Shown: positions 28,991 to 38,596, numbered from the stretch's first letter. The stretch: 64,000 bases of DNA from Nannocystis sp. (GCA_016712315.1 JADJRG010000013.1:682001-746000); one strand, 5' to 3'. Notes: generated from the sequence alone by a model not told the origin. Translations and numbers: made by a program.

Positions 28991-30394
28991 TCAAGCCGGC
29001 GGCGGAGGCGGAGCGGGCGGCGACGCCGGCAAGAAGAAGCAGAACGTCGAGCCGACCCCCAGCTCGCTCTCCGCCGTGATCGAGCCCCCCATCATCTCCG
29101 CGAACGCCGCCGCGATCGCCAGCCCCAGCCCCGTGCCGCCGTGCCGCCGCGTCGCCGAGTCGTCCGCCTGGTGGAAGCGCTCAAAGATCAGCGGGAGCTG
29201 ATCCTTCGCGATCCCGATCCCCGTGTCGCGCACCGTCACGAGCACCCCCGGCGCCGCCTCCTCGCGCGCCGCGCTCAGCGTCACCACCCCGTCGGTCGTG
29301 AACTTCACCGCGTTCGCCGCGATATTCAGCACGACCTGGTAGATCCGGCTCCGATCGCCGATCACCGACAGCCCCGGCTCCACCGTCACCTCGAGGCGAT
29401 CGCGGTTCTCCGCCAGCAGCGGCCCGATCGCCGCCACCACCTCCGCCACCACCTCATCGATCGCCACCGGCGCCGCCTCGAGCTGCATCCGCCCCGCCTC
29501 GATCTTCGACAAGTCAAGGATCTCGCCGATCAGCCGCTGGAGGTGCACGCCTGCCCCGTGGATCTTTTGCAGGTCCGCGCCCACCTCCGCCAGCGTCGTC
29601 CGCGGATCGCTCTCCTCGAGCAGCATCTCCGCGTACCCCAGCACCGCGTTCAGCGGCGTCCGCAGCTCGTGGCTCATATTCGCCAAGAAGCGGCTCTTCG
29701 CCAGGTTCGCCGACTCCGCCGCCTGCCGCGCCAGCGCCATCTCATCGAGCAACGCCGCCGCTCGCTGCTCCTCGCGGCGCGCCCGCGCCAGCGCCTCCTG
29801 CAAGCTGTGGATCGCCAGATATAAGAAATACCCCGCGGCGACGATGTGGACCACGTGGGTCATCAGCGCGATCTCTGGCGTCAGCGGCGTCTTCGGGATC
29901 GCCAGCGCCTCCGCCAGCCCGTGCACATGCACGTAGTACACCCCGCTCATCGCCGCGATCGTCAGCGCGCTGACCAGCGCCACCAGCGCGGTGCTCACGG
30001 TCACCGTCGCCATCAAGATGATCAGCAAGTTGCCGCCGATCGACGGCGAGTAGATCCCCCCGAAGCCGATCGACGGCGCGTTCACCAGCAAGAGCAGGTT
30101 CAGCAGCAGCAGCAGCGCCGCCGCCTGCACGTAGCCGCGCCGCAGCAGCGCGTAGAGGCCCGCCATCCACAGCCACGCGACCAGCAGGCTGAGCATGCCC
30201 GCCGACGGCCCGGCCACCACGATCTGCGCCGCCGCGACCGCGACGATCAAGGTCAGCGCCACCCGCAGAATATTCGTCAGAATCCGAGCGACCCGATCCT
30301 TCTCCAGATCGGCGAAGGTCGGCACCGCGAGCAGGCGCGCGACGCGGCCGCGGAGCCCGCTCCGCGCGGCCACGGCGCTCTCGTTCGAGATCAT
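28991..30394 (-). CDS. Membrane sensor histidine kinase
   Basis: This 467-residue protein has five to six predicted membrane helices in 40-195 forming a membrane-embedded sensor. A short coiled coil (198-230) leads to the HisKA domain with FLANMSHELRTPLNAVLGY (phospho-acceptor His242). The HATPase_c domain carries N-box NIAANAVKF, G1 DTGIGI and G2 RHGGTGLGLAIAAA. No receiver domain and no adjacent response regulator gene, so it is an orphan, common in myxobacteria. A TAGCGT -10-like hexamer ends 9 nt before the ATG. It is convergent with the M16-like pair (7 bp apart). Confidence 0.9.
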   Translation of the reverse strand: MISNESAVAARSGLRGRVARLLAVPTFADLEKDRVARILTNILRVALTLIVAVAAAQIVVAGPSAGMLSLLVAWLWMAGLYALLRRGYVQAAALLLLLNLLLLVNAPSIGFGGIYSPSIGGNLLIILMATVTVSTALVALVSALTIAAMSGVYYVHVHGLAEALAIPKTPLTPEIALMTHVVHIVAAGYFLYLAIHSLQEALARARREEQRAAALLDEMALARQAAESANLAKSRFLANMSHELRTPLNAVLGYAEMLLEESDPRTTLAEVGADLQKIHGAGVHLQRLIGEILDLSKIEAGRMQLEAAPVAIDEVVAEVVAAIGPLLAENRDRLEVTVEPGLSVIGDRSRIYQVVLNIAANAVKFTTDGVVTLSAAREEAAPGVLVTVRDTGIGIAKDQLPLIFERFHQADDSATRRHGGTGLGLAIAAAFAEMMGGSITAESELGVGSTFCFFLPASPPAPPPPPA

Positions 30395-30453
30395 CCGTGA
30401 CCGACGCTATCAGCCGCCCACGACCCCAGACCAGCCCTCTTCACCCGTCCGCT

Positions 30454-30479
30454 CGCGCGCGCGCGCGCACACACACACG
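30454..30479. other. Alternating purine-pyrimidine tract (CG)n(CA)n, potential Z-DNA
   Basis: Twenty-six uninterrupted bases of alternating pyrimidine and purine lie in the 166-bp divergent intergenic region between the histidine kinase and the membrane protein gene, followed by a second (GC)4 tract. Such tracts adopt Z-DNA under negative supercoiling. Confidence 0.6.
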
Positions 30480-30560
30480 AGCGCGCGCCGACGAGCGTGC
30501 GCGCCCGCCACCCCCACGCAGCCGACCCCGCAGTTTCCGCGGTAGCGTAGCCGAGCTGGC

Positions 30561-31379
30561 ATGAGCGCCCGCGCGATCATCCTCGGACTCTGGCTGCTCG
30601 GCCTCATCGCCGCGCTCACCTACGCCGTCGCCGCCGAAGATCCACGCGCGGCCCGCCTCAGCCTCTTCCTCGCCACCCTCGGCGCCACAGCCGTCGTGCT
30701 CCTCGCCGTCCTCGCCGTCCGCGCCCGCCTCGGCGCTGGGGATGAGGCCCGTCGGCCGTGGACCTGGATCGCCGTCGGCCTCACGGCCCGCCTGATCGCC
30801 GAGCTCCGGCTCGCCACCCTCTACTTTCACAGCATCCCCGACTTCATCAGCGCCGACCCGGCGCTGCACTTCATCTATCTCCAGGCGCTGCGCTACCTGT
30901 ACGTGCTCGCCGATCTCCTGATCGCCGGCGCCTTGCTCATCACCCTCCGCGCGCTCGCCTCCTTGGGGCTCGGTCTCTACCTCCGCCGCCGCGCCTGGCT
31001 GATCATCGCCGCGCTCGCGCTCTTGCCGGTGGTCCAGATCGTCATCCAGGATCAGCTCTGGAGCGGCGACCAACCCGCCGATCCTGGCATCCTCGCCTTT
31101 CGAGTCATCAGCGTCGCCTCGAGCGCGCTCGTCGGCGGCCTCTCCTTCGCCCTCGCCGCGCTCACCCGGCAGATGGGCGGAGGGGCGCTCGCGTGGGTGT
31201 GGGGCCTCGCCGCCGCCGCTGGGCTCAGCAAGGCGCTCGCCTTCCTCGCCAGCGCCTTCGCCAAGGAGTCGCTCTACGCCGGCCTGCTCGATCAATCCTT
31301 CTTGTGGACCTTCGCCGCCGCCTGGCTGCTCGCCGCCGCGACCTACGCCGGCCTCATCCGCCCCGCCGCGCCGCGGTAG
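30561..31379 (+). CDS. Multi-pass membrane protein of unknown function
   Basis: This 272-residue protein has seven or eight hydrophobic helices (about 5-25, 34-55, 105-128, 140-165, 178-204, 210-232, 243-265) with short charged loops. No family motif recognised. A TAGCGT hexamer is 12 nt before the ATG. The gene overlaps the 3' end of the convergent kinase gene by 26 bp. It could be a 7TM-type sensor input domain or a small-molecule membrane enzyme. Confidence 0.7.
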   Translation: MSARAIILGLWLLGLIAALTYAVAAEDPRAARLSLFLATLGATAVVLLAVLAVRARLGAGDEARRPWTWIAVGLTARLIAELRLATLYFHSIPDFISADPALHFIYLQALRYLYVLADLLIAGALLITLRALASLGLGLYLRRRAWLIIAALALLPVVQIVIQDQLWSGDQPADPGILAFRVISVASSALVGGLSFALAALTRQMGGGALAWVWGLAAAAGLSKALAFLASAFAKESLYAGLLDQSFLWTFAAAWLLAAATYAGLIRPAAPR

Positions 31380-34272
31380 GCCGCGCCGCCTGCTCCGCCA
31401 GCCACGCCTCGATCTCGGCGATCACCCCCTCTCCGCCCGCCACCCCGCGCAGCGCCGCGATCGCCCCCTCGGCCTCCGCGACCGCCGCCTCACCGTCACC
31501 GGCGCTCGCCAGCGCCTGCGCCCGCAGCAGCCGATAGCCGCTGATCACTGGCGGCCCGCGTTGCCCCTCCGCCAGGGCGATCAAGCGCCCGCTCGTCGCC
31601 GCCGCGTCGGCGAATCGCCCAAGGGCCATCTGCGCCGCCCGCTCGCGCCGCAGCCACTCAAACGCGAAGTACGGCGGCTTGCCTGGCCCGCTCAGGCTCA
31701 GCTCGACCGCGCGGTGATAGAGCACCCGCGCCTCCTCCCAGCGCCCCTCGGCCTCCATCGTCTCGCCCAAGCCGCCGATCGCCAGCGACGTCTCTGGGTG
31801 CGGCTCGCGGTGCGCCCGCTCGAAGACCTCTTGCGCGCGCGTGTACCACTCTCGCGCCTCCGCCAGCTCGCCCGCGACCTTCAGCCCCTCCGCGAGGTTG
31901 CACATATTGATCGCCGTCGTCGGGTGGGACTCACCCAGCGTCGCCCGATGGATCTCGACGGCCCGGCGGTAGTTCGGCACCGCCTCATCGACCCTATTGT
32001 CGTACATCTGCGTGTTCGCGATGTTCCCCAGCGCCGACGCGACCATCGGGTGCCGCGGCCCCAGCACCTTCTCGGCCAGCGCCAGCGACTTGCGGTAGTA
32101 GCCGATCAGCTTCTCGCGATCGCGGCCGCCCCACGCGTTCGCCACGTTGAGGTAGATCGGCACCAGCGCCGGGTGCTCCGGCCCGAGGATCTGCTCGGCC
32201 AGCACACGCGCCTCCTCGAGCACCGTCAGCGCGTCCCTCCCGCCGCTGCGATACAGCGTCCGCCCGAGCTGGAAGAGCGCGTTCACCCGCTCGGGGTCGT
32301 CCGCGGCGAGGGTGCGCTCCGCCAGCTCGAGCGCCAGCCGCTGCTGCACCTCCGCCTCGACCAAGCGCCCTGCCGCCGCCTCCACCAGGCCGATGTTCGC
32401 CAGCAGCCGCCCCTCGAGCGCGCTCTCTGGGCGGATCCGCCGCACGAGCGCGCTCACCGCTGGGATCCACGCCCGCACCTCCGCCGGCTTCGCCATTAAG
32501 AAACCCACCAGCTCCAGGCGCAGCACCAGCACCTCCGCGCGCAGCAGCTCCTGCCCCGCCGCCTCCGCCGCGGCGTACGCGTCGACCAGCGCCTCCTCCG
32601 CCGCCGCGTACTCGCCCGCGCGCGTCAGCAGCGTCGCCCGCCGCAGCAGCGCCTCCGCCAGCAGCGGCGCGTAGGCGAGCGCCGCCGCCTCGCGCGCGAT
32701 CACTTTACTGTCCTCAAGGACAGATGAATAACGGCCCGCCCACTCCGCCGCCTGCACCCGGGTCAGCCGCTCGCGCAGCGCCGTCACCGCGATCAAGTCC
32801 TCTGGCCGCGGCGGCGCCGCCGTGTCCGCCGCCAGCGCCGCCGCGTCGTGGCACGAGCTCGTCGGCGGCATGTGCCTCACCGCCTGCAGCGCGTGCTCGA
32901 TCGCCTCCGCGCTGCCCTCCGCGAGCACATCGACGAGCGCCCGCAGCTCCTCGCGCCGCCGCGCCAGGCACAGCTCGCCGCGCTCGTCGACCGCCGGATC
33001 ACCTGCCTCTTCGGCCAGACACAGACCGCGCGCCTCGTCGACCCACGACCCCGCGTACGCGTCCAGCGCCGCCTCCACCCGCGTCCACGTCGCCCCCGCG
33101 AAGGCCACATCGGAGCCGATCATCGCCGCCTGCACCGCCTCCCTGCGCGCGGGATCCCACACCCCGATCATCGCCGCCGCCGCCGCGTCGCAGCGCGCCG
33201 CCGCACCGCCTGACAGCGCCGCCGTGCCCGCCCAGCCGAGCCCCAGCCCGACGAACGCCGCGCCCAGGCCCCAGCGCCGCCGCGTCGTCACGCGGTCCCG
33301 CGTCAGCTCCGCCAGCAGCGCCTGCATCGACGGGTAGCGCTCCGCCGGCTCGCGCGCCAGCCCCCGCCGGACCACCGCGTGCAGCCACGCCGGCACCTTC
33401 ACGCCGCGCGGCGGCGCCTCGATCTGCCCGAGCACCACCCGCCGCCGCACCTCATCGGAGCTAATTCCGCGGAACGGTCGATGCCCGTACAGCGCCTCAT
33501 ACAAGCTCACGCAGAGGCCGAACACGTCCGAGCGAGCGTCCGCCTCTTGCCCGAGCTGCTGCTCCGGCGCCATATACGCGGGCGTACCGACCAGCGAGCC
33601 CACCTCGGTCAGCGTCACCTCTTGGCTCGACGTCTGCGCCGCCGCCGCCGGCCCGGGCGCCGCCTCGCCGCCCTCGGGCCGCGCCAGCCCGAAGTCCAGC
33701 ACCCGCACCCGCCCGTCCTCGCCGACCAGCAGGTTGTCCGGCTTCACGTCCCTGTGCACGATCCCCGCCGCGTGCGCCGCCGCCAGCCCCTCGCCCGCCT
33801 GCGCGAAGACCCGCGCCACCTCGCGCCACCCTCGCGGCTTCTCCTTCAGCCATGTCCTAAGGTTCACCCCGCGGATCAGCTCCATCGCGATGAACACCCC
33901 CCCGCCCACCTTACCCACCTCGAAGCACTGCACGATGTTCGGGTGCGACAGCTTCGCCAGCGCCTGCGCCTCGCGCAGCATCCGCGCCTGCCCCAGCGAG
34001 CCGCGCTCGCCGAACACCTCCCCGCGCATCACCTTGATCGCCACCTTGCGATCCAGCTCTGGGTCGTAGGCCTGGACCACCACCGCCATGCCGCCCTGGC
34101 CCAGCCCGCCGACCACCACGAAGCGCCCGATCAGCGCCCCCGGCATCAACGACGCGCTCAGCCCCTCCGCTCTCGACGGGCTCGCGCTCGCCTCGACGCG
34201 CGTCACGTCGGCGTCGGCGTCGGCGTCGGCGACCGCCTCAGAGCGCCGCGTGAGCGCGTCGTCTGCCGTCAT
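31354..34272 (-). CDS. Ser/Thr protein kinase with transmembrane segment and TPR array (paralogue)
   Basis: This 972-residue kinase has a glycine loop GGLGQGGMAVVV (55-66), Lys80, HRD (173-175), KPDN, DFG (193-195) and APEQQ, predicted active. A membrane helix (WGLGAAFVGLGLGWAGTAAL) separates it from a TPR region of about 600 residues (for example LFQLGRTLYRSGGRDAL, ASALGNIANTQMYDNRVDEAVPNYRRAV, AINMCNLAEGLKVAGELAEAREWY). The architecture is the same as at 12416-15319. The N-terminal leader is acidic (ADADADAD). A CTGTC-N6-GACAG intragenic hairpin is at 32708-32723. Substrates unknown. Confidence 0.9.
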   Translation of the reverse strand: MTADDALTRRSEAVADADADADVTRVEASASPSRAEGLSASLMPGALIGRFVVVGGLGQGGMAVVVQAYDPELDRKVAIKVMRGEVFGERGSLGQARMLREAQALAKLSHPNIVQCFEVGKVGGGVFIAMELIRGVNLRTWLKEKPRGWREVARVFAQAGEGLAAAHAAGIVHRDVKPDNLLVGEDGRVRVLDFGLARPEGGEAAPGPAAAAQTSSQEVTLTEVGSLVGTPAYMAPEQQLGQEADARSDVFGLCVSLYEALYGHRPFRGISSDEVRRRVVLGQIEAPPRGVKVPAWLHAVVRRGLAREPAERYPSMQALLAELTRDRVTTRRRWGLGAAFVGLGLGWAGTAALSGGAAARCDAAAAAMIGVWDPARREAVQAAMIGSDVAFAGATWTRVEAALDAYAGSWVDEARGLCLAEEAGDPAVDERGELCLARRREELRALVDVLAEGSAEAIEHALQAVRHMPPTSSCHDAAALAADTAAPPRPEDLIAVTALRERLTRVQAAEWAGRYSSVLEDSKVIAREAAALAYAPLLAEALLRRATLLTRAGEYAAAEEALVDAYAAAEAAGQELLRAEVLVLRLELVGFLMAKPAEVRAWIPAVSALVRRIRPESALEGRLLANIGLVEAAAGRLVEAEVQQRLALELAERTLAADDPERVNALFQLGRTLYRSGGRDALTVLEEARVLAEQILGPEHPALVPIYLNVANAWGGRDREKLIGYYRKSLALAEKVLGPRHPMVASALGNIANTQMYDNRVDEAVPNYRRAVEIHRATLGESHPTTAINMCNLAEGLKVAGELAEAREWYTRAQEVFERAHREPHPETSLAIGGLGETMEAEGRWEEARVLYHRAVELSLSGPGKPPYFAFEWLRRERAAQMALGRFADAAATSGRLIALAEGQRGPPVISGYRLLRAQALASAGDGEAAVAEAEGAIAALRGVAGGEGVIAEIEAWLAEQAARPTAARRGG

Positions 34273-34355
34273 CTCCGTACATCCTCGCTCGCCTCAGGCC
34301 GCGGCGCACCGGGCGAATTTGCGCGCCGCGCAGCCTCATGCGCCGCCCTCGGCCC

Positions 34356-35279
34356 TCAGCGCCCCTTTCGCAGCAGCGCCAGGCCCTCGAGCAGCCTGCT
34401 CGCGTGCACCTGCTCGGAGGTCTCGCGCAGGCGCACATACGTGACCGCCCCGAGCGTCGCCCCGAACGCCCCGGAGAGGAGGCTCAGCAGCAGGTCGACC
34501 GCGATCTTGCCCATCTCGAACGGCATCGCCGCCTTCGCGAGCCCGGTGATCACCGCCTGCGCGATCGCCACCACGAACAGCGCCGCGAAGATCGGGATCC
34601 TGCTCCCGCGCGTCAACGTCCAGCTCCGGTCCAGCGCCTGGGCCACGGACACCCGCTCGACCACCACCGCCGGCACCGCCACGAAGAGCGCGCAAGCCAC
34701 CGCCCCCGCGCCCATGATCCCGCCCGTCACCATCGCGACGGCCAGCAGCGGCGACGACACCTTGAACAGCACAAGCCCGCCGATCGCGAGCGCCAGGATC
34801 ACCAGCGGCGCCATCGCGGCCGCGAGCGACACCGCGATCACCTGCGGGAGCCGCCAGATCCCCAGCATAAACGCGCTGCTCAGCGCCCCGGAGCGCTGCG
34901 CCATCGACTCGACCGTCGTGCCGATCATCACCGCTTGGCTGACGAACGAGCACATCAGCCACGAAACCACCATACCGCCCACCATCAGCGCCGCCGACAC
35001 GAAGGACGGCACCAGCCCGTCGAGCACGCCGACCACCAGCGCCCCCACGTACGCCGTCCACAGCAGCCCTGGGACGAAGCAGATCGCCGTGATCGCGAAG
35101 AACGCGAAGAAGTTGCCGCTCAGCACCGCCAGCGCCCGCCCGATCACGTCCCCCGCCGAGATCGTCGCGGGCGGCGGCTCATCGATCACCATGTCCTCGA
35201 GCGGACGCCGCCCATCAGCCCACGGGTTTGTCGCTCCCGGGCGCCCGGGCGCGGGCTCATCGCTGCGTTTGTCCGTCAT
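34356..35279 (-). CDS. Integral membrane protein (glycerophosphoryl-diester-phosphodiesterase membrane-domain-like)
   Basis: This 307-residue protein has a cytoplasmic N terminus of about 40 residues, then six hydrophobic segments. The sequence AISAGDVIGRALAVLSGNFFAFFAITAICFVPG, followed by VVVERVSVAQALDRSWTLTRGSRIPIF, is characteristic of GPDPase_memb/YciC-type membrane proteins. The role of that family is unclear. A TAAAAC hexamer ends 6 nt before the ATG. It is followed downstream by the kinase gene on the same strand (83 bp gap). Confidence 0.7.
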   Translation of the reverse strand: MTDKRSDEPAPGRPGATNPWADGRRPLEDMVIDEPPPATISAGDVIGRALAVLSGNFFAFFAITAICFVPGLLWTAYVGALVVGVLDGLVPSFVSAALMVGGMVVSWLMCSFVSQAVMIGTTVESMAQRSGALSSAFMLGIWRLPQVIAVSLAAAMAPLVILALAIGGLVLFKVSSPLLAVAMVTGGIMGAGAVACALFVAVPAVVVERVSVAQALDRSWTLTRGSRIPIFAALFVVAIAQAVITGLAKAAMPFEMGKIAVDLLLSLLSGAFGATLGAVTYVRLRETSEQVHASRLLEGLALLRKGR

Positions 35280-35345
35280 CCGACGGTTTTATCAGACTTC
35301 AGCGGCCACCACGCGCGGCCCTCGCTCGCGCCGCGCGGCCGCCGC

Positions 35346-35987
35346 TCACCCCTCCGCGCGGCCCTCGCGGCGCGCCGCGACCCGCCTGCGCAGCCGCACC
35401 ACGTAGGCGCGCAGCAGCACCAGCGCCGAGAGCAGCAGCGCAGGAGCGACCGCCACCGCCACGATCCCCGCCGTCAGCGCCGCCGGCAAGAGCAGCGCCC
35501 AGAGCACCCCCGGGCTGAGCGCGATCGCCCCGAGGTCGATGAGCAGCAGCGGCAGCAGCACGACGATCGCGATCGGCCCCGCGTGCGCCAGCCGGCCCGC
35601 GCCGATCACCAGCCACTCGTGGTCCGCGCTCGCCGCCGCCGCCGCCCGCGGGATCTCCTGCGCGAGCGCAGCGATCAGGTCGCCGCCCGCCCACAGCCCC
35701 AGCGCGGCGGCCGTCGGCACCAGCACCAGCGGCACCACCGTCCACGCCCCCACCAACACCCACGACAAGCGCAGCCCGCCCACCAGCAGCGCCGGCCACA
35801 GCCCCACGAACGCCCCGTACAAGAACGCCGCCGGCACCAGCAGCAGCTTGCTCGGCGCCGACGGGTCCGCCTCGCTCAGCCCCACGATCACCGCGTACAG
35901 CGCCCCCACCGCCAGCACCGTCGCCCCGAACGCCCGCCCGAACGCCCGCCCCATCAGCCGCAGCTCTGCCCGCACCTGCCCGCTCAT
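35346..35987 (-). CDS. Multi-pass membrane protein of unknown function
   Basis: This 213-residue protein has four or five hydrophobic segments (about 18-37, 45-62, 68-98, 125-150, 160-190) and an Arg-rich C terminus. No family recognised. ATG at 35987 is chosen because TATGCT (35995-36000, minus strand) ends 7 nt upstream. It lies 66 bp upstream of the previous membrane-protein gene and may be transcribed with it. Confidence 0.65.
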   Translation of the reverse strand: MSGQVRAELRLMGRAFGRAFGATVLAVGALYAVIVGLSEADPSAPSKLLLVPAAFLYGAFVGLWPALLVGGLRLSWVLVGAWTVVPLVLVPTAAALGLWAGGDLIAALAQEIPRAAAAASADHEWLVIGAGRLAHAGPIAIVVLLPLLLIDLGAIALSPGVLWALLLPAALTAGIVAVAVAPALLLSALVLLRAYVVRLRRRVAARREGRAEG

Positions 35988-36027
35988 CACGCCGAGCATA
36001 CCCGCAGCGGCCCGCGTGATCACCCGC

Positions 36028-37017
36028 TCAAGCGGCCGCCAGCAGCGCCGCGAAGCGCCCTGCCAGCGCCTCGACGTCCGCCGCCGCCATCTGGCCGAGC
36101 GATCCTGGCGCCTCCCTCCACGCCGCGGCCGCCCGCGCCGGCAGCCCCGCCAGCGCCGCAGCGCGCAGCGCCGCCACCTCCGCCGCCTGGTCGCGATCGA
36201 GCTGTCCCAGGAGCCATGTATGAAGATCCCACGCCAGCTCGCCGTGCCGCGCCTCATCCGCGGCGATCCGCGCGAAGATCTGCCGCATCGCCCGCCCCTC
36301 GGCGAGCCTGCCGCGCGCCGCCGCCATCATCGCCGCGGCGCACTCGAACACGCAGCCCTCGACCGCGTTGTGGCGCGCCACCTCGAGCGCCGTCGCCGCC
36401 CGCGCCTCGCCGCGCGCGCAGCTCGGCGGCGACGCACCCCGCTGCCGCGCCAGCCGCGTCATCCACCGCGTATGCAGCCGCTCCTCCGCCGCCGCCGCCT
36501 CGCAGCGCGCCACCAGCTCCTGCGGCGCCGCGTTGGCGCGCAGCCACGCCGCCAGCTCCTCGAACGCCGCCACGGACGACGCCTCCAGATACGCCGCCGC
36601 CGCGAAGTAGCGACCCAGCGGATCAGCGCACCCTTCGTCGCCCGCCTCGACGTGATCCAGCGGTCGCCTGCCCTCGCAGTAGTACTCGAGCCCGCGCCCG
36701 GCGCAGGTGATCCTCCCCGCCGCGCCGGCCGTGTCCTCCTTCTCCGGCAGCACCAGCTCGCAGCTCGTCACCGTCGTCGCCGTCCATCCGCGCTGCTGCG
36801 CGTACACCTGCTCGCACACGAAGTCACAGGTCAGCGACGCCCAGTCCATCGCGCTGTAGCTCGCCTCCACCAGCGTATCGACCTCCTCCGCCGTCAGCGG
36901 CGCGTCGAGCTCAAAGTCCTCGTCGTCGGGGTCACACCCGTACGTGCTCACGCAGCCGTGGAGCGCGATGATCGGCAACAACGAGAGCGTCGACAGGACA
37001 GCAGCGCGGATCCGCAT
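36028..37017 (-). CDS. Lipoprotein with ferritin-like domain
   Basis: This 329-residue lipoprotein (LHGC, Cys22) has a Cys-containing N-terminal segment, then a four-helix ferritin-like region. It is marked by YLEASSVAAFEELAAWL, AAAEERLHTRWMTRLAR, ARHNAVEGCVFECAA and IAADEARHGELAWDLHTW. The E...ExxH and DExRH patterns could bind a di-iron centre. Similar putative lipoproteins occur in myxobacteria; activity is unknown. The start is backed by TAGAAT (37024-37029) ending exactly 6 nt before the ATG. A 40-bp gap separates it from the next membrane-protein gene. Confidence 0.75.
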   Translation of the reverse strand: MRIRAAVLSTLSLLPIIALHGCVSTYGCDPDDEDFELDAPLTAEEVDTLVEASYSAMDWASLTCDFVCEQVYAQQRGWTATTVTSCELVLPEKEDTAGAAGRITCAGRGLEYYCEGRRPLDHVEAGDEGCADPLGRYFAAAAYLEASSVAAFEELAAWLRANAAPQELVARCEAAAAEERLHTRWMTRLARQRGASPPSCARGEARAATALEVARHNAVEGCVFECAAAMMAAARGRLAEGRAMRQIFARIAADEARHGELAWDLHTWLLGQLDRDQAAEVAALRAAALAGLPARAAAAWREAPGSLGQMAAADVEALAGRFAALLAAA

Positions 37018-37023
37018 CCCGCT

Positions 37024-37029
37024 ATTCTA
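37024..37029 (-). promoter_or_regulatory. -10-like TAGAAT, 6 nt before the ferritin-like lipoprotein start
   Basis: Reads TAGAAT then AGCGGG then ATG on the minus strand. No clear -35. Confidence 0.5.
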
Positions 37030-37081
37030 CCGCCGCTCATCCGCGCGAGCGAGCGAGCGCCTGCGCCGCCCGCGGACCCCC

Positions 37082-38584
37082 TCACAGCGAGCTCGGCAGC
37101 GGCCAACGCTCCAGCGGCAGCACGTTGATATATTTAATCGGCGTGAACCACAGGTCCCCGCTCGGGCTCACCGCGACCCGGCCTTTACCTGGCATCACCC
37201 CAAAGTCCTCCACCTCCCCCGAGAACGGGTGGATCGACACCACCGACAGGTCCGCGAGGCCCACATACACGCGCCCGCTGAATTTATCGTGGCTGAGGCT
37301 GGTCACGTCGCTCATCAGGTCGATCACCGGGGTCGCCTCCTTCGTCGCCGTGTTGAAGCGATAGATCTGCCCGCCGAGCACCGCCACCGCGATATGCACC
37401 GGGCTCACCGCGGTCGCGGCGGTCACCCGCGCCTCGAATGAATAGAGCTGGTCGACCGTGCCCATCGCCAGGTCCGCGCGGCTCCAGTCGCCGTTACCCT
37501 GCGCATTACCGACATACAGCACCCGGTCCTCCCCCCACGTCAGCCCCTGCGGCCCCGCGTCCATCCACATGTTTAGGAAGGGCCCGACGCCTTGGGTCGG
37601 CTCGGCGAAGATCACGATCGGCAGCGGCATATTCAGGTCGTCTTCGACCAAATGGGCCACCCCCCGCGCGCTCGGGTTATTCGCGCAGCTCCCGCAGCTC
37701 GGACAGCACACATACGTCAGCGCCACCTCCCCCAGCCCCTCGACCATCGCTGGCGGCGGCGGCTCGCCCGTCACCGGCGGCCGCGCCTTCGCCTGCGGGA
37801 TCGTCAGCTCCCGCAGCACCCGCACCTCACCTTGGTCGTAGTCGTTGATCCCGCCCCACGAGTCCAGCGCCCCCGCCGGCGTCAGCTTGCGCAAGAACTC
37901 CTGCCCGCCGCTCAGCGTCACCGCCCACGCCGTACAGTCGTCCGCGAAGTCGATCCCCGAGATGTCCGCCGAGAAGGGCCCGTTGATCAGCTCGATCGCC
38001 GGGTCGTCGCACGAAGGCGGCCGCTCACACCCGCAGAGATCCCCCCAGCAGGCCCCCTCCGACGTACACACCACCGCGCTGCACGGCGCGATCGCCAAGC
38101 ACTCGCCGAGCCCGTCGCACACCGAACCTGGCCCACAGGACATCTCACCGCAGGCCTCGCTCGGCCCGGCCAGCGTGCAGTCCGAGCCGAGCGCCTTGCA
38201 CTCGCCGCTGATCACGTCGCACACCTCCCCGGCCCCGCAGGGGTCCGGCGCTCGCCCCTGGCACGAGCTCACGCATTGATCCGCCACGCACGCCTGGTTC
38301 GGCTCGACGCAGCCCGCGCAGCCCGCCCCCGTCGCTGAAGATCCGCTCGACTCCGTACCTGCGCTCTCGCTCGGATCGGTCGCCGTCGACCCAGCGCTCG
38401 ACCCGCTCGTCGACGCCCCCGTCGGCTCCGCCGTGGTCGAAGCGTCCTCCGTCGAAGCCCCCGTCGTGAACCCTCCGGTCGCGCTCAGCGAGCCGCTGCC
38501 GTCCCCGCCGCTGTCACCGCAGCCGGCCACCAGCGCGCTCACGAGCCCCACCGCCGCCTGTCTTCGGGTCATCCGCGTCCTCAT
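37082..38584 (-). CDS. Cys-rich lipoprotein with beta-propeller-like C-terminal region
   Basis: This 500-residue lipoprotein (lipobox LVAGC, Cys22) has a Ser/Thr/Gly linker to about residue 85. A Cys-rich region (about 85-200) contains repeats such as CVEPNQACVADQCVSSC and CGPGSVCDGLGEC. The C-terminal region of about 300 residues resembles an SMP-30/propeller type (GPQGLTWGEDRVLYVGNAQGNGDWSR, VAVLGGQIYRFNTAT, VTSLSHDKFSGRVYVG). Probably surface located; ligand unknown. Start fixed by the -10-like TACTGT at 38591-38596. A twin-Arg-like MTRRQAAVG near the N terminus is noted but the lipobox is clear. Confidence 0.72.
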   Translation of the reverse strand: MRTRMTRRQAAVGLVSALVAGCGDSGGDGSGSLSATGGFTTGASTEDASTTAEPTGASTSGSSAGSTATDPSESAGTESSGSSATGAGCAGCVEPNQACVADQCVSSCQGRAPDPCGAGEVCDVISGECKALGSDCTLAGPSEACGEMSCGPGSVCDGLGECLAIAPCSAVVCTSEGACWGDLCGCERPPSCDDPAIELINGPFSADISGIDFADDCTAWAVTLSGGQEFLRKLTPAGALDSWGGINDYDQGEVRVLRELTIPQAKARPPVTGEPPPPAMVEGLGEVALTYVCCPSCGSCANNPSARGVAHLVEDDLNMPLPIVIFAEPTQGVGPFLNMWMDAGPQGLTWGEDRVLYVGNAQGNGDWSRADLAMGTVDQLYSFEARVTAATAVSPVHIAVAVLGGQIYRFNTATKEATPVIDLMSDVTSLSHDKFSGRVYVGLADLSVVSIHPFSGEVEDFGVMPGKGRVAVSPSGDLWFTPIKYINVLPLERWPLPSSL

Positions 38585-38590
38585 CGGCCC

Positions 38591-38596
38591 ACAGTA
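38591..38596 (-). promoter_or_regulatory. -10-like TACTGT, 6 nt before a lipoprotein start
   Basis: TACTGT, GGGCCG, ATG on the minus strand; nearly identical to the block at 3978-3996, suggesting a shared promoter type for these two lipoprotein genes. Confidence 0.5.
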
